A DNA stretch of 64,000 nucleotides from Cryobacterium flavum (GTDB lineage: Bacteria; Actinomycetota; Actinomycetes; Actinomycetales; Microbacteriaceae): contig NZ_FNIB01000004.1 in NCBI RefSeq assembly GCF_900103805.1, forward strand, positions 326,339-390,338, given 5' to 3'. Shown piece by piece: positions 8,383 to 17,310 of this stretch. Made by a program: the position numbers and the translations under genes. The notes beneath the pieces were generated by a model that saw only the letters and a list, made by a program, of their open reading frames with translations, was not told where the DNA came from and searched no databases. The first letter of the stretch is position 1. Each line of letters opens with the position of its first letter.

Positions 8383-10527
8383 GTGACTTCGACGCCTCTG
8401 CATCCCGATTCGACCGAGGGAACCGGTCCCAAACCATCGGCGATCACGGCTCCTGAGCGACTGTTCAGCCTGGTCCTGGCCCTCGTGGCGACGGATTCGG
8501 GGTTGACCAAGGCAGACATCCTCCAGAACGTGCAGGGCTACCGGCAGCGCTATGTACCCGCCGGTTCGAACGAGAGCCTGGAGCGCCAGTTTGAACGCGA
8601 CAAGGACGACCTCCGTGAGCTGGGCATTCCGCTCGAGACGATTGAGCCCCCGGACGATCCGGGAAGTAACCACTTTCTGCGCTATCGAATTCCGAAGGGT
8701 CTCTACGACCTGCCCGCCGACGTGACCTTCACTCCCAGCGAGGTGTCCCTCCTGAAACTGGCAGGCACGGTGTGGCGCGAAGGATCCCTGTCGGGGGAGT
8801 CTCGCCGTGCCCTGATGAAGTTGAACTCGCTCGGCATTGAACCGAGCGAACCGGTACTCGGCTACGCGCCCTTACTGCGCACGCGCGATGCGAGTTTCGA
8901 ACCACTCAGCAAGGCGCTTGACCGTGCGCAGGTCGTGGTTTTTCTGTACCTCAAGCCGGGGGAAACCACACCGGCGCGTCGTGTGGTTGCTCCGCGCGCG
9001 CTCGTGCAGCACGAAGGCCGCTGGCACCTGTACGCCACGGATGAGGCCGTTCACGCCCCACGCACGTTTCTGCTGTCTCGCATCGTCGGCGCTGTCGCAG
9101 TCGTCAGCACAGCGGCTGCGGTCGCCAACGCGACTCCGGGTCCGGTTATCGATTGTGCGACCGACAGTGCTCGAGCCCTGGCCGAACTCGAGGCTCTCTG
9201 GGCCGGTAATATCGCCCGCATCGCCGTCGTGCCCGGGTCCGACGCCGCTGTTCGTCTCGGCGCGCGCCAGGCGGCGCAGCACCCGGTACCCCCAGGCCAG
9301 CAGTCCGCCGGAGTCGAGCGCCTCCTGCACTTCACCGACCTGAATATCCTCGCCGACGAACTGGCCGGATTTGGCCCGGAAGTAGTCGTCGAGAGTCCGC
9401 TCGCCCTGCGCACCGCGGTGGAGAATCGGCTGCTCGCCGTCAGGGACGCGCATGCGGGCCCCCGGCCCGCCGGATCGTCCGGAAGTACGCCTCGCCGCCG
9501 AACACAGTCGCTGCGCGCGCGGTCGGGTGCAGCTTCCCAACCACGGGTAGCCGGCGACCAGCTCACGCTGCTGCTGTCCCTCGTTCCGTACCTTATCGAT
9601 CAGGGGCGCGTCAGTGTCACCGAGGTGGCGAAGCACTTCGATCTGTCGGCGGAACGGGTTCGTGGTCTGGTCAGCCTCATTGCCCTGTCCGGCATCCCCG
9701 GGGAGACCCGCCAGTACCTGCACGGCGACCTGTTTGACATCCTCTGGGACGAATTCGAAACAAACGATCGGATCGTGCTCACGCATCAGGTCGCCATCGA
9801 CGATTCCCCGCGATTCTCCGCCCGCGAGGCCGCGGCGTTGATCGCCGGTTTACAATACCTGTCGGCGCTGCCCGACAATGCCGATACCGACGCCATCGCA
9901 TCGCTGATGGCCAAGCTGACCCGCAGCGCATCGGCGCCCCCGACCCAGGTGGCCGTCGCCCAGCGCGATGCCGGCACCACCCGCGACATCGTCCAGACGG
10001 CGCTCAGCACGCAGATGCAGGTTGAGTTCGACTATCTGAACGCTCGCGGGGGCCAGGAACACCGGCTTGTCGACCCGCTGCGCATAGAGTCCGTCGACAA
10101 CGACTGGTACTTGCGCGGCTGGTGCCACCTCCGCGAAGCCGTCCGAACGTTCCGACTGGACCGCATGAGCGAACCGCGCGTGACGGACGTGCCACGCAGC
10201 ACGCACCCGACCGACCTGGTTCTGCCCGATACCCTGTTTCAGGCGTCGACCACAGACGTCGATGTGCGACTCGAGCTCCCGACCACGGCGCTGCCGTTGC
10301 TGGCGGATTACCGCCCCGAACGCGCAGAGCCGGTCGGATCGGGCGAACGCACTCGCACCACACTGCGCGTCGCCCATTCCCACGCGCTCAAGCGTCTGGT
10401 CACCGGCCTGGCCGGCATCGTCACCGTTCTCGAACCTGCCGAATCACGCCAGGCGGTCGCTGACTGGGCCGCAGCCGGGTTCGCCCAGTACGCCGCCGAC
10501 CGCCAGCGCCCGACGGAGGAGGAGTAG
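8383..10527 (+). CDS. pafBC: PafBC, fused WYL-domain DNA-damage regulator
   Basis: PafB and PafC form the mycobacterial LexA/RecA-independent DNA-damage activator; they are separate genes there and fused in some other actinobacteria such as Arthrobacter. This ORF (714 residues) is such a fusion. Each half has a winged-helix DNA-binding part and a WYL domain: residues ~20-80 and ~165-240 for the PafB half, ~390-450 and ~540-620 for the PafC half. The halves are joined by a Ser/Arg-rich linker near residues 365-385. A TAGGAT box at 8371-8376 precedes GTG by six bases, indicating a leaderless message. The next gene starts after three bases, so they form an operon. Confidence 0.9.
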   Translation: MTSTPLHPDSTEGTGPKPSAITAPERLFSLVLALVATDSGLTKADILQNVQGYRQRYVPAGSNESLERQFERDKDDLRELGIPLETIEPPDDPGSNHFLRYRIPKGLYDLPADVTFTPSEVSLLKLAGTVWREGSLSGESRRALMKLNSLGIEPSEPVLGYAPLLRTRDASFEPLSKALDRAQVVVFLYLKPGETTPARRVVAPRALVQHEGRWHLYATDEAVHAPRTFLLSRIVGAVAVVSTAAAVANATPGPVIDCATDSARALAELEALWAGNIARIAVVPGSDAAVRLGARQAAQHPVPPGQQSAGVERLLHFTDLNILADELAGFGPEVVVESPLALRTAVENRLLAVRDAHAGPRPAGSSGSTPRRRTQSLRARSGAASQPRVAGDQLTLLLSLVPYLIDQGRVSVTEVAKHFDLSAERVRGLVSLIALSGIPGETRQYLHGDLFDILWDEFETNDRIVLTHQVAIDDSPRFSAREAAALIAGLQYLSALPDNADTDAIASLMAKLTRSASAPPTQVAVAQRDAGTTRDIVQTALSTQMQVEFDYLNARGGQEHRLVDPLRIESVDNDWYLRGWCHLREAVRTFRLDRMSEPRVTDVPRSTHPTDLVLPDTLFQASTTDVDVRLELPTTALPLLADYRPERAEPVGSGERTRTTLRVAHSHALKRLVTGLAGIVTVLEPAESRQAVADWAAAGFAQYAADRQRPTEEE

Positions 10528-10530
10528 CCG

Positions 10531-10845
10531 ATGCCGTGGTGGTCGTGGCTGCTCATCTGGACTGGTCTAACACTGGGACTGCTCGCTCTGCTCAGCTGGT
10601 TTGCCCTCTCGCTGTTTCGGCAGGCTCGCGGCACCCTGCAGGCGCTGGAATCGCTCCGCGGTCAGTTGCCCACGGGCGAATTCGATGGGCTGGCGGCTTC
10701 TGCTGTCGGTATCCCGGCCGTGTTCGCAGATTCGGCCGTGCTGCTGGGAAGGGTCGAGCAACTGCGTGCAGAACGCACCCACCGAAACCAGGTGCGTCGC
10801 GACGCGCGGATCGTGCGGGGTAAACTGATGCGGCACGCCCGTTAA
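10531..10845 (+). CDS. small single-pass membrane protein of unknown function
   Basis: A 104-residue protein with one N-terminal membrane helix (starting WWSWLLIW) followed by a charged, probably helical cytoplasmic tail rich in Arg and Glu. Its ribosome site GGAGGAG overlaps the pafBC stop, which implies translational coupling. It sits between pafBC and tatA in a conserved actinobacterial neighbourhood. I recognise no functional motif; a role in the membrane next to Tat export is only suggested by position. Confidence 0.7.
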   Translation: MPWWSWLLIWTGLTLGLLALLSWFALSLFRQARGTLQALESLRGQLPTGEFDGLAASAVGIPAVFADSAVLLGRVEQLRAERTHRNQVRRDARIVRGKLMRHAR

Positions 10846-10891
10846 CCGCCACGCCCGCTGCAATACTCGCTGACACAGAGGACACACCCTC

Positions 10892-11149
10892 ATGCTGCAA
10901 AACCTGACCGGATGGCACTTCCTGATCATCCTTGTCGTCGTCCTGCTTCTTTTCGGTGCGCCCAAGCTTCCGGGACTCGCCCGCAGCCTGGGGCAGTCGA
11001 TGAAAATTTTCAAGAGTGAGATCAAGAGCGACGCGGTCGACCCCGATCCGAACGCGCCTGCTCGCTCAACGAGCACCACGGGCGACGACGCGTCGACGAC
11101 GTCCGGCTCCACCGCGGTCGGCCCCACCGACCCCGCCGCGAAGCCTTAG
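10892..11149 (+). CDS. tatA: Sec-independent protein translocase subunit TatA
   Basis: TatA oligomerises to form the translocation pore for folded twin-arginine proteins. The 85-residue protein has one N-terminal membrane helix, the short [14 protein letters not shown] hinge/amphipathic helix and a polar acidic Ser/Thr-rich tail, the family hallmark. GAGGAC lies about eight bases before the ATG. It is followed six bases later by tatC. No tatB is seen; TatB is usually encoded elsewhere in actinobacteria. Confidence 0.95.
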   Translation: MLQNLTGWHFLIILVVVLLLFGAPKLPGLARSLGQSMKIFKSEIKSDAVDPDPNAPARSTSTTGDDASTTSGSTAVGPTDPAAKP

Positions 11150-11155
11150 CGCCGC

Positions 11156-11947
11156 ATGGTCCGCGCCGAGCGGAGTGCGACCAAAGCGGGAAAGATGTCG
11201 TTGGGGCAGCACCTGATCGAACTGCGCAAGCGCCTCTACCTGGCTGCTGCCGGGCTCCTCATCGGGGCCATTGCGGGTTGGTTCCTCTCCGACTTCGTCT
11301 GGGATCAGCTGCGTGAACCCATTTACGCCATCATCAACGCCCAGCATCGTAACGCCCAGATCAACTACCCCGACATCACGAGCGCTTTCGACCTCAAACT
11401 GAAGATTTCGCTCTACGTCGGTCTGATTGTGTCCAGCCCGGTATGGCTCTATCAGGTCTTCGCTTTTCTGGTACCGGGGCTCACCCGAACCGAGAAAAAA
11501 TACACCTTCGGGTTTCTCTTCACGGCCATTCCGCTGTTCCTGGCCGGCTGCGCCGCGGGTTGGATCGTCCTGCCGCACGTAGTCGAGCTCATGACGAGTT
11601 TCGCCCCCACGGAGGATTCGGCGTTCATCAACGCTCAGGGCTACTTCGATTTTGTGCTCAAGCTCGTCGTGGCGATCGGTATCGCGTTCGTGCTGCCCGT
11701 GTTCATCGTGCTGCTCAACTTCGCCGGGGTCATCAGCGCAGCGTCGATCATCAAGTCCTGGCGGATCGCGATTCTGGTCATTGTGCTGTTCACGGCGATC
11801 GCCACCCCGGCCGCCGACGTGGTGTCAATGTTCCTGCTGGCCATTCCCATGGTCATGTTGTATTTTGCCGCCTACGGTATCGCTTGGCTGCACGATCGGC
11901 GCGCGGCCAGAAAAGTGCTCGCCTTCGAAAAAGAATTCGCGCTTTAG
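11156..11947 (+). CDS. tatC: Sec-independent protein translocase subunit TatC
   Basis: TatC is the twin-arginine signal-peptide receptor in the membrane. The 263-residue protein has about six membrane segments and the conserved LGQHLIELRKRL N-terminal motif. Further family features include FAFLVPGLTRTEKKY and the helix after VLPVFIVLLNFAG. ATG 11156 is used; an internal ATG at 11192 just before SLGQHL is an alternative. It forms an operon with tatA, with helY 38 bases downstream. Confidence 0.95.
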   Translation: MVRAERSATKAGKMSLGQHLIELRKRLYLAAAGLLIGAIAGWFLSDFVWDQLREPIYAIINAQHRNAQINYPDITSAFDLKLKISLYVGLIVSSPVWLYQVFAFLVPGLTRTEKKYTFGFLFTAIPLFLAGCAAGWIVLPHVVELMTSFAPTEDSAFINAQGYFDFVLKLVVAIGIAFVLPVFIVLLNFAGVISAASIIKSWRIAILVIVLFTAIATPAADVVSMFLLAIPMVMLYFAAYGIAWLHDRRAARKVLAFEKEFAL

Positions 11948-11985
11948 TCTCACCTGAGACTCGTTGCAGTAATTGTTAGGATCAC

Positions 11986-14445
11986 GTGACTCACACGCAA
12001 TCGCCGGCCGAACGGTACTCGGCTGCGCGCATCCGGGCCGCCCAGCCACTCTTGCAGGGGTTCGAGCGCGGCCTGGGCTTCGACCTCGACCCGTTCCAGC
12101 GTGAAGCCTGCGCGTGCCTGGAGGCGGGCAACAGCGTGCTCGTTGCGGCGCCGACCGGAGCCGGCAAGACGATCGTGGCCGAATTCGCGATCTACCTGGC
12201 GATGCAGCGGTCCCGTGCAAAGGTGTTCTACACGGCCCCGATGAAGGCGCTCAGCAACCAGAAGTTCCAGGAATTCGCGGCCGAGTACGGCGCTGACCAG
12301 GTCGGGTTGCTTACCGGAGACAGCAACGTCAACCCGGGGGCGCGCATCGTGGTCATGACCACAGAAGTGCTGCGCAACATGCTCTACGCCGATTCCGATC
12401 TGCTGACCGACTTGGCCTTCGTGGTGATGGACGAGGTGCACTACCTCGCTGACCGCTTTCGCGGAGCTGTCTGGGAAGAAGTGATCATCCATCTGCCACA
12501 GCAGGTGCGCATGGTGTCGCTCAGCGCGACGGTGTCGAACGCGGAAGAATTCGGCGATTGGCTGCAGGCAGTGCGCGGTGAGACCGACGTGATCGTGTCT
12601 GAGGAGCGACCAGTTCCGCTCGAGCAGCACGTGCTGGTCAAGAACAATATGCTCGATCTGTTCGACTCCACCGGACTGATCGGTACGCATCGGGTCAATC
12701 CTGAACTCGTGCGTCTGGCACACGCCGGCGGACGTTCGGCCGGCGGGCGCGGCCGAGGTTCCGGTCGTCAGGGCGGCCAATCCGGGGGCTACCGGGGTCA
12801 TGACAAGCAGCGTCCTCAGTTCGATGCCGGCCGGATGGACCGCGGCGACATCGTGCGTATGCTCGACGGTAAACATCTGCTGCCGGCCATCTTTTTCATC
12901 TTCAGCCGGGTCGGCTGCGATCAGGCCGTGCGACAGGTGCTCCGTTCGGGGGTACGCCTGACCCAGGAACACGAGCGTGAAGAAATCCGCCAGATCGTCG
13001 ACGATCGATGCCGTACCCTACTGGACGAAGACCTCGGCGTGCTTGGCTACTTCGAGTGGCTGGACGGGCTCGAACGCGGAGTCGCGGCCCACCACGCTGG
13101 TCTGCTGCCGGCCTTCAAGGAGGTCGTCGAGGAGCTCTTCCAGAAGAAGCTGGTCAAGGCCGTCTTTGCCACCGAAACGCTTGCCCTCGGCATCAACATG
13201 CCTGCCCGCACGGTCGTGCTCGACAAACTGGAGAAGTTCAACGGTGAGGCGCGCGTGCCGATCACACCGGGGGAGTACACCCAGCTGACCGGTCGGGCCG
13301 GTCGCCGCGGAATCGACACCCTTGGGCACTCGGTCATCCAGTGGGCCCAGGGACTCGACCCGCAGGCCGTCGCCTCGCTCGCCTCTCGGCGCACCTATCC
13401 GCTGAATTCGAGTTTCAAACCGACCTACAACATGGCCGTCAATCTGATCGACCAGTTCGGGGTCACGCGAACGCGCGGCGTGCTCGAGTCGTCGTTCGCC
13501 CAATTCCAGGCCGACCGCGCCGTCGTCGATTTGGCCCGCTCCGTGCGCCAGCAGGAGGAATCTCTGGCCGGGTTCAAGACCAGCATGACCTGCCACCTCG
13601 GAGATTTTGAGCAGTACTCGGCCATTCGTCGGCGTCTCACCGAGGTGGAGCGCGAGGGCACCAAGGCCGACAACTCCCAGCGAGGGGAACGCGACAAACG
13701 CCAGCGTGAGGTCGCCAGCCTCCGCAAACAGATGCGTGCCCACGGTTGCCACCACTGCGCAGATCGCGAGGCACACTCCCGCTGGGCGGAACGCTGGTTC
13801 AAGCTCAAACGCCAGACGGATGCCCTCAACCAGCAAATCTCGCAACGCACTGGGGCGATCGCCCGCGTTTTCGACCGGGTGACCGACGTGCTGCTCGGCT
13901 ACGGCTATCTCGAATCCGATGCCAGCGGTGCGATCGCGCTCAGCGAAAGCGGACGGATTCTGCGCCGCATCTACGCCGAACGGGACCTGCTGGTTGCTGA
14001 ATCCCTGCGCCGCGGCCTGTGGAACGAACTCGACGCCGCGAGTCTCGCTGCGATGGCCTGCGCGCTCGTCTTCGAGCCGCGACGTGAAGAGGGCCTCATC
14101 GATGCCCGCTACCTGCCGAAGGGGCCTTTTCGCCCGGCGTTGGACGACACCCATGAGCTGTGGAATCGCATCGACGACCTCGAGCGTGACCACAAGCTCC
14201 CCGGCACTAATCCGCTCGCCGTTGGCCTCAGCCTCGCCATGTGGAAGTGGGCCCGCGGCGCGTCGCTCGCCGACGTGCTCGACGAGGCCGAGATGGCGGC
14301 CGGCGATTTCGTGCGCTGGACCAAACAGACCATCGATCTGCTTGACCAACTGTCCATCGCCGGCGACGCCCAGGTCGGATCAACCGCTCGGAGCGCCATG
14401 GACGCCATCCGTCGCGGCATTGTCGCCTACTCTTCGGTGGCCTGA
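11986..14445 (+). CDS. helY: DEAD/DEAH-box RNA helicase HelY (Ski2/Mtr4-like)
   Basis: An 819-residue superfamily 2 helicase similar to the mycobacterial HelY and to eukaryotic Ski2/Mtr4. Motifs in order: APTGAGKT (Walker A, ~residue 52), VVMDEVHYLADRFRG (motif II), SLSATVSN (III), and QLTGRAGRRGID (VI). A Gly/Arg-rich insert (~residues 245-275, GGRSAGGRGRGSGR) may bind RNA. The C-terminal part has the helical domain of this family and a CHHCADR cysteine/histidine cluster. It probably unwinds structured RNA. The start is GTG 11986; TAGGAT lies at 11977-11982, only three bases away, so the exact transcript start is uncertain. Confidence 0.92.
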   Translation: MTHTQSPAERYSAARIRAAQPLLQGFERGLGFDLDPFQREACACLEAGNSVLVAAPTGAGKTIVAEFAIYLAMQRSRAKVFYTAPMKALSNQKFQEFAAEYGADQVGLLTGDSNVNPGARIVVMTTEVLRNMLYADSDLLTDLAFVVMDEVHYLADRFRGAVWEEVIIHLPQQVRMVSLSATVSNAEEFGDWLQAVRGETDVIVSEERPVPLEQHVLVKNNMLDLFDSTGLIGTHRVNPELVRLAHAGGRSAGGRGRGSGRQGGQSGGYRGHDKQRPQFDAGRMDRGDIVRMLDGKHLLPAIFFIFSRVGCDQAVRQVLRSGVRLTQEHEREEIRQIVDDRCRTLLDEDLGVLGYFEWLDGLERGVAAHHAGLLPAFKEVVEELFQKKLVKAVFATETLALGINMPARTVVLDKLEKFNGEARVPITPGEYTQLTGRAGRRGIDTLGHSVIQWAQGLDPQAVASLASRRTYPLNSSFKPTYNMAVNLIDQFGVTRTRGVLESSFAQFQADRAVVDLARSVRQQEESLAGFKTSMTCHLGDFEQYSAIRRRLTEVEREGTKADNSQRGERDKRQREVASLRKQMRAHGCHHCADREAHSRWAERWFKLKRQTDALNQQISQRTGAIARVFDRVTDVLLGYGYLESDASGAIALSESGRILRRIYAERDLLVAESLRRGLWNELDAASLAAMACALVFEPRREEGLIDARYLPKGPFRPALDDTHELWNRIDDLERDHKLPGTNPLAVGLSLAMWKWARGASLADVLDEAEMAAGDFVRWTKQTIDLLDQLSIAGDAQVGSTARSAMDAIRRGIVAYSSVA

Positions 14446-14452
14446 ACCCGCC

Positions 14453-16009
14453 ATGTGGGCGAGTGAGCGTGCGTTCAGCCTGCCGTTGTGGGCATCCGTT
14501 CTGGTCGCCGCCGGTGCGGGAGCGGTTCTCGATGCCGGTTTCCCGGATCGCGACTGGTGGTTTCTCGCGCCGGTCGGGGTCGCGCTCATGCTCCTGGCGC
14601 TACTCGGTCGAAACCTCGCGACCGGACTGCTCGTTGGCCTGGTCGCCGGCCTGTCGTTCTGGCTGATTCACATCTACTGGATCACCCTGTATCTCGGTCT
14701 CGTGCCGTGGTTCGCGCTCGGCGGGCTGGAGAGCCTGTTCTTCGCCGTTGGGCTCGGGCTCACCGCGGTCGTGCTACGGCACGGTCCTCGGGTCTGGCCG
14801 AGCATCTGGGGTCGCCTCGGTGTGGTGCCGGTTATCGTCGCCGGGTTGTGGACGGCCAGGGAGGCAATCAGCGCCGTCTGGCCCTACGGCGGCTTCGCCT
14901 GGGGCCGCGTTGCGCTCTCCCAGTCCGAGAGTCCGTTCGGCCCGCTCGTGGCCTGGGTGGGACTGTCGGGCCTCAGCTTCATTATGGTCTGGCTAAGCGC
15001 CTTGGCCGTACAGTTGCTCCGCGAACCCGAACTGAAGCGCAGGCTGCGCACCGGCATCGCTGTCGGTGCCGTTGCGCTGGTGCTCGCCGTGCCCGCGTGG
15101 CCGACCATCCCCAGCGGTGAGGTTCGCCTCGCCGCAGTGCAGGGCAACGCTGACGCCGGGCTCTTTGCTGAATATTCTCCGGGCCAGATCCTGCAGGACC
15201 ACGTTTCGGCCACGCTGCCGCTGATCGGCCAGAAAATCGATTTCGTGGTCTGGCCGGAGAACGCGAGCGATATCGACCCCGCCCGGTCGGAAGCGGCCGC
15301 GCAGGTGCTCGACTACATCAGCACCGAAATGGATGCCCCGCTCATCACCGGCACCATCACGAAGCCGGGAGACACCTTCTACAACAGCTCGCTGCTCTGG
15401 GAGGCCGGGCGCGGAGCCGTTGACGTGTACGACAAGGTGCACCCGGTGCCCTTCGCGGAATATATGCCGGATCGCGCCTTCTGGCGTCCGTTCGCCCCGG
15501 AGCTGATCGACCTCATCGGCCGGGACTACGGCATCGGTACCCGGGACAATACCTTCGACATCAACGGGATCCTGGCCGGGATCGCGATCTGTTTCGACAT
15601 CGCCGACGATCAACTCGTGCACGAGATGATCGACGACAAGGCCCAGATCATCCTCGCTCAAACCAACAATGCCGATTTCGGTCACACCGATGAGAGCGTG
15701 CAGCAGCTCGCGATCGCCCGGCTGCGCGCGATCGAGACGGGTCGTACGGTGGTGAACATCTCCACGGTCGGTTCGAGCGCCATCATCACTCCCGACGGGC
15801 ACACTCAGGACAGCCTGCCGACCTTCACGGCTGGCGCGATGGTGCAAACGGTGCCGCTCAGCGACATCATTACGCCGGCGATGGTGGCTGGGCGAGGCAT
15901 TGAATGGTTTGTCTCCGGGTTGGGTCTGGCCGGTCTGGCGCTCTGTTTCGGCGCCGCCGGAGGCCAACGTCGCCGCTTGGCGCGCACCGCTGCGCGAACA
16001 CAGCGTTAA
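14453..16009 (+). CDS. lnt: apolipoprotein N-acyltransferase
   Basis: Lnt adds the third acyl chain to the N-terminal cysteine of lipoproteins in the membrane. The 518-residue protein has about six to seven N-terminal membrane segments, then a nitrilase-type CN-hydrolase domain. The Glu-Lys-Cys triad is present: Glu in VVWPENASD, Lys in DKVHPVPFAEY, and Cys in AGIAICFDIAD. A final membrane segment ends the protein. The ATG at 14453 lies seven bases after the helY stop, which suggests translational coupling; the frame is open further upstream inside helY, but that part is a shadow. The FKBP lipoprotein in this window is a likely substrate. Confidence 0.92.
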   Translation: MWASERAFSLPLWASVLVAAGAGAVLDAGFPDRDWWFLAPVGVALMLLALLGRNLATGLLVGLVAGLSFWLIHIYWITLYLGLVPWFALGGLESLFFAVGLGLTAVVLRHGPRVWPSIWGRLGVVPVIVAGLWTAREAISAVWPYGGFAWGRVALSQSESPFGPLVAWVGLSGLSFIMVWLSALAVQLLREPELKRRLRTGIAVGAVALVLAVPAWPTIPSGEVRLAAVQGNADAGLFAEYSPGQILQDHVSATLPLIGQKIDFVVWPENASDIDPARSEAAAQVLDYISTEMDAPLITGTITKPGDTFYNSSLLWEAGRGAVDVYDKVHPVPFAEYMPDRAFWRPFAPELIDLIGRDYGIGTRDNTFDINGILAGIAICFDIADDQLVHEMIDDKAQIILAQTNNADFGHTDESVQQLAIARLRAIETGRTVVNISTVGSSAIITPDGHTQDSLPTFTAGAMVQTVPLSDIITPAMVAGRGIEWFVSGLGLAGLALCFGAAGGQRRRLARTAARTQR

Positions 16010-16015
16010 CCAACA

Positions 16016-16044
16016 ACGACCCCGGCACACACGTGCGGGGTCGT
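16016..16044. terminator. bidirectional terminator between lnt and rbpA
   Basis: Between two converging genes, ACGACCCC (16016-16023) pairs with GGGGTCGT (16037-16044), and inner GCAC pairs with GTGC around a four-base loop. It starts seven bases after lnt ends and lies just beyond the rbpA stop, so it can serve both. Confidence 0.65.
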
Positions 16045-16062
16045 CTGGGGTGGAACCGGCGG

Positions 16063-16431
16063 TTAAGCGCCGATCTTCTGCTGGCCACCACGGCGCAGGC
16101 GCAACACGGAGAGGCGCTCTTCGAGCAACTCTTCGAGTTCATCCCTGGTGCGACGTTCCAGCAGCATGTCCCAGTGGGTCCGAGGAATCTTCTCGTCGGA
16201 GTGGTCAACGATCACCGGCAAGGAATCGACCAGTCGGGTCGCCGTCCGTGCGCAGTATTTGCATTCCCATTCGTCCGGTGCCTCGGCTTCGGCCGAAAAA
16301 ATCATTACCGTCTCGCGCCCACATGTTTCACACCGGTAGGTGTGCTGTACCCGGGGGGAGAAGGTGACGCCTTCTTCGCTCTGTAGGCTTTGTGCGCCTA
16401 ATCTCATGCCACGCAAACTGCGGTCAGCCAT
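16063..16431 (-). CDS. rbpA: RNA polymerase-binding protein RbpA
   Basis: RbpA is an actinobacterial activator that binds RNA polymerase and the principal sigma factor and stabilises open promoter complexes. The 122-residue protein has the conserved N-terminal RGMRLGAQSL tail, a core with four cysteines (CETC and CKYC) likely binding zinc, a basic linker and the C-terminal sigma-interacting helix (RTHWDMLLERRT). GAGAGGAGA lies before the ATG. Its partner SigA is encoded in this window at 56455-57744. Confidence 0.96.
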   Translation of the reverse strand: MADRSLRGMRLGAQSLQSEEGVTFSPRVQHTYRCETCGRETVMIFSAEAEAPDEWECKYCARTATRLVDSLPVIVDHSDEKIPRTHWDMLLERRTRDELEELLEERLSVLRLRRGGQQKIGA

Positions 16432-16542
16432 AGTGTGGTCTCCTCTCGCTCGCGATCACAGATCGATCACGATGCCTTCACATTTGTAAACCATCAAGCT
16501 GGGTGTTAACCTTCCCGAACCCCCCGTTCTGGGAGGTAATTC

Positions 16543-17307
16543 TCAGGTTCGGCGAGTAAGGGCCGCCACAGCCAGATCGGTGCGATCCGTGACAATGCCG
16601 TCGACACCCAGATCAAGCAGTCGAATCATGTCTGCCGGGTCGTTCACCGTCCACACGTGCACCTCGACATTCACCCGGTGCATCATCGCGATGAAACGGG
16701 GTGTCACGATACGAATCATTCCGGCACGCTCGGGTACCTGCACGGCAACGCAGCCCGCCAGGGTACGGCGAACGAGCGCAGGAAGGCCCAAATTCGCCGC
16801 CGCTAAGGCCCGGGCCACGAGCGGTGACGAGGCGGACGACACCACACCGGGCAGCAGATCCACGATCCGTTGGCGGCGCGGTTCGTTGAACGAGGTCACG
16901 AGAACCCGGGGAGTGGCTCGCTGGTCACGAATGGCCCGAGCGGCGGGCTCGGCGGCGGCATCCGTTTTGATATCGATATTGAACCGCGCCGTCGGAAAGG
17001 CCTCAAGGGCATCGGCGAGGGACGTGAACGATTGCCCGAAGCCCAGGTTGATGCGTTTCAGTTCGGTCATAGTCAGTTGGTCGATGCGCACGTCCCGTTC
17101 GAGGGCGGTGAGATCGGGGTCGTGGCTGATCACGGCCACACCGTCGAGCGATACGTGCACGTCGGTCTCGAGGTGGGTGGCCCCGCCCGCCAGCGCTTTC
17201 ACGAAGGCGAGTAGGGTGTTTTCCGGCGCTTCATGCGCCAGACCGCGGTGGGCGAAGACCCGGGGATGCGGTGCGTCCAGAAATACTGACGGGGCGTTCT
17301 CGGCCAC
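16543..17307 (-). CDS. glycerophosphodiester phosphodiesterase
   Basis: A 254-residue GDPD-family enzyme with a TIM-barrel fold, which hydrolyses glycerophosphodiesters to glycerol-3-phosphate and an alcohol. Key motifs: FAHRGLAHEAPENT (first catalytic His, substrate Arg/Glu), LETDVHVSLDG (metal ligands Glu/Asp), and VISHDPDL (second His). No signal peptide is seen, so it is cytoplasmic. It lies four bases after the SPFH gene and may be cotranscribed with the NfeD/SPFH pair. A linked role in membrane lipid turnover is an inference. Confidence 0.9.
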   Translation of the reverse strand: MAENAPSVFLDAPHPRVFAHRGLAHEAPENTLLAFVKALAGGATHLETDVHVSLDGVAVISHDPDLTALERDVRIDQLTMTELKRINLGFGQSFTSLADALEAFPTARFNIDIKTDAAAEPAARAIRDQRATPRVLVTSFNEPRRQRIVDLLPGVVSSASSPLVARALAAANLGLPALVRRTLAGCVAVQVPERAGMIRIVTPRFIAMMHRVNVEVHVWTVNDPADMIRLLDLGVDGIVTDRTDLAVAALTRRT

Positions 17308-17310
17308 CGC

